Assembly (NCBI GenBank): GCA_003641465.1
Contig: QNAJ01000048.1
Location: forward strand, 1 to 8,527
Length of the DNA stretch: 8,527 nucleotides
Direction of reading: 5' to 3'
From: Verrucomicrobiota bacterium
Lineage (GTDB): Bacteria; Verrucomicrobiota; Kiritimatiellia; B70-G9
Below are positions 1 through 6,174 of the stretch, in pieces (the first letter of the stretch is position 1; each line of letters starts with the position of its first letter). The notes beneath the pieces were generated by a model, which saw nothing but the letters and a program-made list of their open reading frames with translations, was not told the origin of the DNA and did not search any database. Both the position numbers and the translations under genes were made by a program.

Positions 1-179
1 TCCACGGCAGAAACTGTTTTGTCAAATCCATCGCACATTGGCCCAGGAACCGGATATGGCAGATGCTCCCACCAGCGCAAGTATGGGTAATATCAGGTAC
101 GCGTTCTGCTCCGATCTGCGGCTCTGATCGACATCTCAAATCTTGGAACTCACATTCGAACAAAGTAGAAAAGAGCGTC
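1..179. other. Left edge with no assignable gene
   Basis: I cannot assign a gene here. The frame of the following GT9 gene stays open back to position 3, with an ATG at 63, but the peptide it would add (many Trp, Cys and Ser residues) does not look like a GT9 N-terminus. A second plus-strand frame is open from position 2 to a TGA at 125-127 and could be the tail of a gene starting outside the window; 41 codons are too few to judge. A TTGTCA hexamer at 19-24 resembles a -35 box, but no -10 box lies at the right distance, so I call no promoter. Confidence 0.4.
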
Positions 180-1409
180 ATGCGGACACAAGAACACCGA
201 ATCGGTAATCCAGCAGTAGATCTGCCGCGTCAATTAGGGGTTCGAACCCCTATCAAACGGCTGGGGGCTTGGATTCTGAACCTTCTCCTTTTCGTCGTAA
301 CGCTGCCCGGCCGGCTTGTCTGCAGGAAGGCCTCACCGCCCTCCGGCGATCCGGCACGGATTCTCATTATCCGCGCCGATCAGATCGGGGACGTGATCAT
401 GAGTACAGCGATACTGCCGGCCCTGCGGCAGAGCTTCCCCGCGGCACGAATAGATTCCCTGTGCGGATCGTGGGCCGCCGAAATCATCCGATTCAATCGA
501 TACATTGACAATGTGATCGTCTTTGACTGCCCCTGGTGGGCCCCCGCCGGAAGCCGCGCCAGAAGCTGGAAAAAATTCCCCTGGCATGTGCTCCGCCTGA
601 TCGCGGCCCTGCGCCGAACACGGTATGACGTGGCAATAGACCTTCGAGGCGACATCCGACACATCTTCCTGTTTACATATCTTTCCGGTGCTGGACGCCG
701 GATCTCCAACGACAGATCCGGCGGACGATTTCTACTGACCGACTGTGTGCCCTATCAGGAAGATCTTCATGAGCTTGAGAAGGACTGGGTAGTGTTGGCA
801 CCCTTGGGGATTCCTCCCGCTGACCACCCACCGGAGGTACACTATACACAGGAGCATATGCAAGCGGCTGCCGCAGTATTGAAGGCCCACGACATCCGTC
901 CCAAGCGATTCATCGTAGTATTCAATGGTGGGAGAAGTCCGTTACGACATATCCCCATGCCGGTCCTGGCACAAGCCTGCAGCCAGCTGATGAAGAAAAC
1001 CGGCAATGCTATCGTAATAGTGGGATCGTCCGCTGACCACCGCCGGGCCGATGTTCTTTTGAGGCGGATTGCCGAGCTTTCAGGCGACGACAGCGCCCTG
1101 CACAATCTCTGCGGCCGTTTGAATCTGCTTGAGCTGGCTGCTTTGATATCCGCAGCACGACTCTTTATTGGCACCGATTCCTCGGTATCGCACTTGGCAG
1201 CCGCTGCCGGAGTTCCCCGCGTAGTAGTCTTCGGGCCAACCGATCCTCGCCTCTGCCCCCCCGAGGGAGCGCAAACTATTCATCACCGCCATCCCTGTTG
1301 CCCTTATCTGTGGACTCGTTGCCTTGTCAGCCATAACAGAATCTCGGTTGCCGGCGTGGAAGCCATCTCCGCCCAGGAAATCGCAAATGCCGCAGCACCC
1401 ATGCTGTGA
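180..1409 (+). CDS. GT9 (heptosyltransferase-family) glycosyltransferase
   Basis: A 409-residue protein of the ADP-heptose:LPS heptosyltransferase (GT9, GT-B fold) family. These enzymes move a sugar from a nucleotide donor to a lipid-linked acceptor on the inner face of the cytoplasmic membrane. Residues 29-45 form a hydrophobic, possibly membrane-associating stretch before the domain. The N-terminal Rossmann unit starts at ILIIRADQIGDVIMSTAILP (61-80), with the family aspartate at D71. The donor-side signature GTDSSVSHLAAAAGVP (331-346) is followed by FGPTDPRLCPPEG (351-363). The C-terminal tail carries C373, C374 and C381. The central motif reads SPLRHIP (253-259), with Arg where heptosyltransferases usually have Lys. 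I chose the ATG at 180 because it gives a usual family length and has a weak AAGAG five bases upstream; the ATG at 63 would add 39 residues of unconvincing sequence. The gene stands alone on the plus strand and converges on the second GT9 gene. Family assignment is secure; the sugar transferred is unknown. Confidence 0.88.
   Translation: MRTQEHRIGNPAVDLPRQLGVRTPIKRLGAWILNLLLFVVTLPGRLVCRKASPPSGDPARILIIRADQIGDVIMSTAILPALRQSFPAARIDSLCGSWAAEIIRFNRYIDNVIVFDCPWWAPAGSRARSWKKFPWHVLRLIAALRRTRYDVAIDLRGDIRHIFLFTYLSGAGRRISNDRSGGRFLLTDCVPYQEDLHELEKDWVVLAPLGIPPADHPPEVHYTQEHMQAAAAVLKAHDIRPKRFIVVFNGGRSPLRHIPMPVLAQACSQLMKKTGNAIVIVGSSADHRRADVLLRRIAELSGDDSALHNLCGRLNLLELAALISAARLFIGTDSSVSHLAAAAGVPRVVVFGPTDPRLCPPEGAQTIHHRHPCCPYLWTRCLVSHNRISVAGVEAISAQEIANAAAPML
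235..252. repeat. 18-bp perfect palindrome
   Basis: TAGGGGTTCGAACCCCTA is its own reverse complement over all 18 bases. It lies inside the GT9 gene, about 55 bases after the chosen start (codons 19-25). Two smaller inverted repeats precede it: ACCGA-A-TCGGT (196-206) and GCAG-TAGAT-CTGC (213-225). It looks like a tRNA T-arm, but the loop is one base short and no matching acceptor stem lies upstream, so it is not a tRNA. In mRNA it could fold into a strong hairpin near the ribosome start region. Function unknown. Confidence 0.75.
1256..1262 (+). repeat. C7 homopolymer tract in first GT9 gene
   Basis: Seven consecutive C residues encode the Cys-Pro-Pro of the LCPPEG segment, just after the family's FGPTDP motif. 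A one-base slip here would alter only the C-terminal part of the protein. Confidence 0.85.
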
Positions 1410-1627
1410 GGACGGAGCTGAAACGGCCGGTCTTGACTGAATGGTATATCCGCATGACTCCTTCAACGATGGCCGAACATCTACCGGCCAGCGGATGACC
1501 ACAGGCGCAGATCAGCAGTTCCCGGGAACGTGGTGCACTCGAAAGGGACCTTCGCGACCACGCTTGTTTTCGCCCGCAAAGGCAGGAGACTCAGGGTGGA
1601 TCCCACCATTTCGTCCATTGCAGCAGG
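1410..1627. other. Convergent intergenic region
   Basis: This 218-bp gap lies between two convergent GT9 genes, where terminators would be expected. I see no classic hairpin with a T-run. Weak candidates are GGTGG-ATC-CCACC at 1595-1607, which could act in either direction, and a bulged CGAAAGG/CCTTCG stem near 1540-1556 followed some 13 bases later by TTTT (plus strand). There is also a 12-bp palindrome, GTTCCCGGGAAC, at 1518-1529. No protein is recognisable. Confidence 0.4.
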
Positions 1628-2869
1628 CTAGTCCGGCCGATCGGTACGCCCGCTATCCGATCGCTGCAGGAGGCCCTGCAATTCCCTGAAAACGCGGTGG
1701 GGCGAAATACCAGACATACACTCCACTGTTTCAAGGGGACAATACGGCCTGCCACATGGCGAGCAAGGTACCGGGTGTGTAAGTACGATCTCACTGTGCA
1801 CATACCGGCCGTACTTCCCGGGCGAATCGGCAGCGTGCCGCAACACGATAGTACTCGTCCCCGCGACGTTCGCCAGATGCCGGGTGCCGGTATCCACCGC
1901 GACAAGTGCGTGCATCCGCTCCAGTACGGCTACCAGCTCGGCGATAGAGGTATGCCCCACAAGTGAATACGTCGTGAATGGGAGTTGCGAGCGCAGCTTA
2001 TCTATCTCATCTGCCCACTCTTCGGTACCCAGGAAAACTATCTCAGCCTCCAGGTTCCTTCTGACCAGATTGGCCAGGGTCACCCAATGCGCTCCCGGCC
2101 AGATAAACGGATGCCGGGCTCCAGGGCTGAATGCGATCCAGGGACGCACTTCAGATAGCCCCAGGGCCGCCAGGCGCCGTTGGGCCGTCCGGCGCACTTC
2201 TTCAGAGATAGCGAAGTCCGGCCTCAGCGAGAAGCCCGAAGCATCCTCCGCCAGCCAGGCGCTCACCAAGTGGAGCTCCTGATAAGGCATCGGCTGTTGA
2301 GGAATGGAGGAAACCGGGACGGTCAACAGGCAACCGAATCCCTTGTGGGCGTATCCTACGCGCTCCGGGATACCAGCTAACCATCCCGCCAGGTGTTCGC
2401 GGTGGTAAGAAGAGGGGTTGAGATTCACAACCGCCCAAGGAGCTTCCCTGCGCAGGAGCCGCACCAAACGGAAAAATCCCTTCACTCCGGTCAGCATCCC
2501 GCTGCGTTCGCCCTCGAACCAGGGAAGCGATAGCTCAAGAATGCGATCTACATAGGGATTTGCAGCCGCGACGGCGCGACTGCTCCTGGAAGCCAGCCAG
2601 AGAATCTCCCAGTCCGGCCGTTTCTGCTTGAGGAACCGGATAGCCGGGGTACTGATAAGCATGTCCCCGATATGCGTCGGGCTGAGCACCACGACCCGGT
2701 TGGGGTGTGCCCCCCGCCGAGAGGGGCGGAGCAGTGGACCGGCGATCCGGACCGTTACGCGAAGAAGCCGGTCCGCTACGACCGCGTAGCGATAGTTCCA
2801 CGCAGAAACAAAATGCTTCCGCGCGGGTACCGGTGCCCGAATGATCTGTTGTCTGTCAGCCTTCACCAC
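1628..2869 (-). CDS. GT9 (heptosyltransferase-family) glycosyltransferase, Cys-rich tail
   Basis: A 413-residue GT9 protein (GT-B fold) predicted to transfer a sugar to a lipid-linked glycan at the cytoplasmic membrane. The domain begins at RVVVLSPTHIGDMLISTPAI (58-77; family aspartate D69), after an amphipathic N-terminal extension of about 57 residues similar in placement to that of the plus-strand GT9. The donor-side signature is VDTGTRHLANVAGT (325-338). The C-terminus holds CSPCGRPYC and C384 (C369, C372, C377, C384) followed by MSGISP, a pattern common in environmental GT9 proteins. The central motif reads ARHPFIWPGAHW (251-262), with Phe where heptosyltransferases usually have Lys, so donor binding may differ from WaaC/WaaF. 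The start is uncertain: 2869 and 2866 are both GTG, without a clear ribosome binding site, and a stop lies upstream at 2888-2890. It is the last gene of the minus-strand series, 267 bp after the GT-C gene. Confidence 0.88.
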   Translation of the reverse strand: MVKADRQQIIRAPVPARKHFVSAWNYRYAVVADRLLRVTVRIAGPLLRPSRRGAHPNRVVVLSPTHIGDMLISTPAIRFLKQKRPDWEILWLASRSSRAVAAANPYVDRILELSLPWFEGERSGMLTGVKGFFRLVRLLRREAPWAVVNLNPSSYHREHLAGWLAGIPERVGYAHKGFGCLLTVPVSSIPQQPMPYQELHLVSAWLAEDASGFSLRPDFAISEEVRRTAQRRLAALGLSEVRPWIAFSPGARHPFIWPGAHWVTLANLVRRNLEAEIVFLGTEEWADEIDKLRSQLPFTTYSLVGHTSIAELVAVLERMHALVAVDTGTRHLANVAGTSTIVLRHAADSPGKYGRYVHSEIVLTHPVPCSPCGRPYCPLETVECMSGISPHRVFRELQGLLQRSDSGRTDRPD

Positions 2870-3136
2870 CAGCGGCAGCGCAGCCGGTCAGATCGCGGCC
2901 GACTGCAGTACCCGGAACCTCGCGGCTGTGGATCCGATACTCGGCCGGGTCCGACTTCTGGAGGAGATCAGAACGCATTGCCATCTTTCGAAAGACACGG
3001 TACCGGCAGCACCCGTTTCGCCCCGCATAGCGGGAAGTCACAGCCGCGAAATGATTCCGTACAGTACAACATCGGAGTTCCCGGGTTCCGGCCTCTTTTC
3101 CCCCGCTGAATACCCGCACATCGGCTTTTCTCCGCT
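2870..3136 (-). other. Gap between GT-C and GT9 genes, with a doubtful 94-codon ORF
   Basis: No recognisable gene. One minus-strand frame (2856-3140) runs from a GTG overlapping the GT-C stop as GTGA to a TGA 14 nt inside the downstream GT9 gene, so it would fill the gap exactly like a coupled gene. However, its 94-residue product is very rich in Arg and Cys, has no hydrophobic core or motif, and has no spaced Shine-Dalgarno sequence, so I do not call it a gene. A CCCGC-ATA-GCGGG stem (3022-3034) and a 12-bp palindrome TCTTTCGAAAGA (2984-2995) are present. A promoter for the GT9 gene may lie here, but I could not identify one. Confidence 0.35.
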
Positions 3137-4747
3137 TCACCCCTTGCCCCGAAAAGAATTGCGGCTTACGGTTCTGATTTGAGCTTCCAGCTCAGCGAAG
3201 CCCGTGACGTCGGGGTCCACGAAGCAAAGCAGGTAGTAATTCTCCTGCCATTTGATAGACGGCATCGCGACGTAATGCCGCGCCTCGGCAAACCGGATAA
3301 ATGGCAGCTGAAAATCGTCCCGCCGCGGGGAGGATCCGTCGCGCGAAATGAAGACCAACAGCTGCGGATTCTGTCTTTCCAGATATTCTGCTGTAGCTGA
3401 ATGGTGCTTCGCAATAAATCGATTGTTAAGCCCGACCATGTCAATATGGCGCCATCCGGAATAGTAGGGAACCGCTCCCGCATCGCTGGACGCCACCGTC
3501 AGGTGCCAATGCCTGAATCGGTGCAAGGCCTTTCCCAGCGCGACGTGAGCCACTGCGAGTCGTTCCCCGTATCGCCGCTGTCGGCGAAGGTCTCCCACAA
3601 AAGCGGTATTGGGGAGAAGCATCGCGCCAAGAGTCAGGAAGTACACGAGCATATGGGTACTCCGTTCAAGAACGCCGGCTCTCGCCCGCACCTGCCTTCC
3701 CCAACGGGCGAACCAGGACAGCGCAAGTCCCGCGAGGGGGTAGATCAGGACAAATGAAGGAAAATAGAATCTCTGCGCGTAGTTCATCCACAGCGAAGAA
3801 AATGGATATACGATATCGGCACTCAATACGGTCACACCCAACACGATGCAGACACGGAGGAACCTCCCACGCGCCTCCGCTGCTTCGAGGAACGCTTCTT
3901 CCACAACGCGAATCGCCAAGAAAATTACTATAAGAAGTGGAGTCATAATCCGCCCTGCCCGAAGTAGCGTGGTGAGGCCGCCATACAGGGTGCCGTGTGA
4001 CAGTGTCTTGACGTAGAACGGGAGCGGCAGAAGGCTGTGGAAATAGAAGACTCGAAACACGTGGTAAGCGGCAAGCGGCAAGATGTAGCCCGCCGCGAAG
4101 GAAATAAGGAAAACCCTTGCCCACATCCTGCGCTGACGGCCCAACAGAACCAAGATTGTGCCCCCAAGGACGAGGGAGACAGCCGTAGCCTCCGGCCGCA
4201 ACAAGCTCGCCGTCAAAGCGAACAGCGAAAATTCCCCAAAAGTTCTTCTTCCGGGCGCGAGACACGCCCTGACAGCCCCCACTCCCGTAGCCAACAGGGC
4301 GGCTGAGTATGCCGCGGTCTCCATGCCGGATACGGTGTGTATCGCGGTGGCCGGATTCATTAGAAGCAGGACCACTGCTGAGCAGAAGGCCAGGAAGCGA
4401 CTGTTAGCATCGCGTGGAAAAACGATCCGGGCCACAGTCCAGTAGAGATATGCGATTCCGGACACGGCGGCCAGGCCCAGGAACTTGGTCCAGAGCCGTG
4501 GATTCAGCCCCAGCATGTGAAATATCGCATTGACCAGTACCCAGAGGAAACTCGTGTATCCTTCCACCGGACTTTCATTGACATTCCATACCAAGCCGTG
4601 ACCCTCGGCCAGGTGCTTACCATACCGGAATGAGATGTATGCATCGTCTACCGAAAAAACCCAGACATAGGCGAGAAACACCATAAAAAAAAGAACGGCT
4701 GTAAAAATCAAGAAGATCCCTGCCCAGAAGCTGATCTTCCCCTCCAT
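3137..4747 (-). CDS. Polytopic GT-C glycosyltransferase, AftB-like
   Basis: A 536-residue integral membrane protein of the GT-C type. These enzymes use polyprenyl-phosphate sugars and act on the periplasmic face. TM1 spans about residues 10-32 and is followed at once by the Asp-Asp motif of the first outer loop, SVDDAYISFRYGKHLAEGHG (32-51), then NESPVEGYTSFLW (57-69), the pattern seen in AftB-type arabinofuranosyltransferases and related bacterial GT-C proteins. Further marks are SGMET (140-144) and LRPE (183-186). About ten membrane segments precede a soluble C-terminal domain (about 410-536) opening with SDAGAVPYYSGW (421-432). The start is ATG 4747, because GAGAGGTG lies just upstream; a TTG at 4795 in the same frame lacks such support. 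The gene follows the GT2 gene after 458 bp and precedes the second GT9. A role in decorating the glycan after flipping is inference; the sugar is unknown and need not be arabinose. A T8 tract lies at codons 19-21. Confidence 0.82.
   Translation of the reverse strand: MEGKISFWAGIFLIFTAVLFFMVFLAYVWVFSVDDAYISFRYGKHLAEGHGLVWNVNESPVEGYTSFLWVLVNAIFHMLGLNPRLWTKFLGLAAVSGIAYLYWTVARIVFPRDANSRFLAFCSAVVLLLMNPATAIHTVSGMETAAYSAALLATGVGAVRACLAPGRRTFGEFSLFALTASLLRPEATAVSLVLGGTILVLLGRQRRMWARVFLISFAAGYILPLAAYHVFRVFYFHSLLPLPFYVKTLSHGTLYGGLTTLLRAGRIMTPLLIVIFLAIRVVEEAFLEAAEARGRFLRVCIVLGVTVLSADIVYPFSSLWMNYAQRFYFPSFVLIYPLAGLALSWFARWGRQVRARAGVLERSTHMLVYFLTLGAMLLPNTAFVGDLRRQRRYGERLAVAHVALGKALHRFRHWHLTVASSDAGAVPYYSGWRHIDMVGLNNRFIAKHHSATAEYLERQNPQLLVFISRDGSSPRRDDFQLPFIRFAEARHYVAMPSIKWQENYYLLCFVDPDVTGFAELEAQIRTVSRNSFRGKG
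4685..4692 (-). repeat. T8 tract (coding strand) in GT-C gene
   Basis: Eight A on the plus strand are eight T on the coding strand, within codons 19-21 (Leu-Phe-Phe) of the GT-C gene. A one-base slip here would disrupt the protein at its first membrane segment. Confidence 0.85.
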
Positions 4748-5205
4748 ATTCACCTCTCTCTTCCGCTGACCCACCCGTATCGCCGACGCATTCAACGACT
4801 TCTTCGCTTCCCCCCGTTATCCGCATTACAACCGTTTACCAGAAGAAAGGCAGGCGCGCAAGGCGGTGCCCGCATGCCCCGAACAGAAACTCCTTCTCGC
4901 CCCTGTCGACCGCCCGGCAGCAATCGTCAGTCAGACGACACCGCGATCCAGTTGTTCACGCGCACAACCTTTCTCCGGAGCGTCCGGCCGGTTGTTCCGT
5001 CTCTCGGCCAGTCAAGAATTGCCAACGCGGCAATGGTCTGCTGCATCGCGTGTACATCCTGCGCCCGCCTTATGTATATTCCCCCGTCTGAACGCAGATG
5101 GTTGTGCCCGCGCGAGAACCCGTGTGGTGCGCCGTCAGCTGCCGGTGTCGAACAGCTATGCAGGAGCAGACGTCCGAAGAACTCGGGGGTTGCCGATGTC
5201 GGCTC
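4748..5205 (-). other. 458-bp gap between GT2 and GT-C genes
   Basis: No recognisable gene, RNA or mobile element. After the TAG of the GT2 gene the same frame stays open for 92 codons to a TGA at 4927-4929; the conceptual peptide matches no family I know. Open plus-strand frames here continue antisense into the GT2 gene and look like shadows. Small inverted repeats are GCCGA-TG-TCGGC (5192-5203), next to the GT2 stop, and ATTGCC-AACGC-GGCAAT (5018-5034); neither has a T-run. A TATACATA on the minus strand (5071-5078) resembles a -10 box but has no good -35 partner. The gap is long enough to hold a separate promoter for the GT-C and GT9 genes. Confidence 0.4.
4751..4758 (-). promoter_or_regulatory. 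Ribosome binding site of GT-C gene
   Basis: On the minus strand GAGAGGTG stands three bases before ATG 4747. It is the clearest Shine-Dalgarno sequence around this gene and decides the start in favour of the 536-residue form. Confidence 0.7.
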
Positions 5206-6174
5206 CTATGCCAGTCTCCTTACTTCCACAGTCATCTTGCTGATATCACAGTCCTCGATACTGGGAAGCTCCGGAATGGGCTGCACCAATCCATGGATCA
5301 ACCCGCGGACTATCGCACGAGTCTTGGCGCCGCGCCGCAACGCCGCATTGGCCAGCGCAAAGGGCAAACGTTTGCCCCACCAGAGAATCGCCCCGATTGC
5401 CGCCTGTATGCGGGAAGATGCGTGCTCGCGGATCACAAAAAGCTGGTTACGCGCACTGTGGTAATGCTGATACGCGGACAGACGACCGGGATCCGGCCGA
5501 TTTCGGAACATTGAAACCGAAACATCGTGCAGAAGGAGGGCTGCCGGTACGTAGAGCAGCTTCTTGCCGACTCTCTTCATTCGAAGCGACCAGTCCAGAT
5601 CTTCGGTGTAAACAAAAAAGCCCGGCCTGAAGAGGCGATGTCGAACGACCACCTCGCTCCTCAGGAGGGCGCAACAGCCGGAGACAAACTCCACGAATCG
5701 CTCTTGGTCGAACCTGCCGGTATCAAGCTGACCAGCCCCCAAATGTTCCGCTTCGAACGTGAAACGCCGGATCCTCCCACCAGCATACCAGATGCGTCGG
5801 GGATGCTTCCGAAAAAAAATTTTGCCCGTGGCGGCAACCGCGGCAGGGTGGCGGTGAAGACCCTCTACCAGATTCTGCAGACACTGTGAATCCACCACGG
5901 TATCGTTATTGAGCAACCAAATGGCATCAGCGCCCTGGTCAATCAGCCACTTGGCGAGCGCATTGTTGGGAGCGGGGAACCCCAGGTTGTGCGAGGAACG
6001 AAAGACAACCACATCATCATGGCGAGAGCGGATCGTGCCGACACAGTCGTCTGTCGAGCCGTTGTCCCACACCGTGATCCATTCCGGCAGCAACGTACCC
6101 CGCTTGACTGAATCTATACACCTGACAGTCTCAGCGGCGCTGTTCCAACTTAGAAGTATGACTCCTATTCTCAT
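5206..6174 (-). CDS. GT2 glycosyltransferase, rhamnosyltransferase-like (COG1216 type)
   Basis: A 322-residue inverting glycosyltransferase of family 2 (GT-A fold), close in layout to the WbbL/RfbF rhamnosyltransferase group, which adds a sugar from a nucleotide donor to a lipid-linked intermediate in the cytoplasm. The N-terminus MRIGVILLSWN (1-11) is the typical first strand. VWDNGSTDD (35-43) is the nucleotide-binding segment and LLNNDTVVD (87-95) holds the DXD-equivalent metal site. SGCCALLR (165-172) and YTEDLDWSLRMKRVGKK (189-205) form the acceptor and catalytic-base region, and H216 follows. Length fits the family, so the protein appears intact. The ATG at 6174 is the natural start: AGGAG sits three bases upstream and the family begins this way. 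The first 44 nt overlap the end of the Wzy/WaaL-like gene, which indicates translational coupling. A T8 tract lies at codons 119-122 (Ile-Phe-Phe). The sugar transferred cannot be told from sequence. Confidence 0.9.
   Translation of the reverse strand: MRIGVILLSWNSAAETVRCIDSVKRGTLLPEWITVWDNGSTDDCVGTIRSRHDDVVVFRSSHNLGFPAPNNALAKWLIDQGADAIWLLNNDTVVDSQCLQNLVEGLHRHPAAVAATGKIFFRKHPRRIWYAGGRIRRFTFEAEHLGAGQLDTGRFDQERFVEFVSGCCALLRSEVVVRHRLFRPGFFVYTEDLDWSLRMKRVGKKLLYVPAALLLHDVSVSMFRNRPDPGRLSAYQHYHSARNQLFVIREHASSRIQAAIGAILWWGKRLPFALANAALRRGAKTRAIVRGLIHGLVQPIPELPSIEDCDISKMTVEVRRLA
5812..5819 (-). repeat. T8 tract (coding strand) in GT2 gene
   Basis: The plus strand reads A8 followed by T4; on the coding strand this is AAAATTTTTTTT, encoding Lys-Ile-Phe-Phe around residue 120 of the GT2 enzyme. 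A slip would remove the catalytic ED region downstream. Confidence 0.85.

Noticed and set aside
1..127. Tail of an upstream plus-strand gene (frame open from position 2 to TGA 125-127).
   Set aside because: Only 41 codons are visible and they contain no recognisable motif, so it is noted in the left-edge entry but not called.
63..179. Upstream ATG at 63 as the GT9 start.
   Set aside because: The added 39 residues do not resemble a GT9 N-terminus and the ATG at 180 already gives a normal length; not fully excluded.
235..252. Possible tRNA T-arm (GGGGTTCGAACCCC).
   Set aside because: The loop between the paired arms has six bases rather than seven, and the bases expected to form the acceptor stem (around 188 and 253-260) do not pair; the segment also reads as coding in the GT9 frame.
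1518..1529. 12-bp palindrome GTTCCCGGGAAC as an operator.
   Set aside because: About two perfect 12-bp palindromes are expected by chance in a window this long, and it lies between convergent gene ends, a poor place for an operator.
1595..1607. GGTGG-ATC-CCACC hairpin as a Rho-independent terminator.
   Set aside because: The stem is only five pairs and no T-run follows on either strand.
2984..2995. Palindrome TCTTTCGAAAGA as a regulator site for the second GT9 gene.
   Set aside because: It is no longer than expected by chance and no promoter elements are seen around it.
4874..5464. 196-codon plus-strand open frame.
   Set aside because: It runs 259 bases antisense through the clearly real GT2 gene, is rich in Arg, Ser, Cys and Pro, and has no motif.
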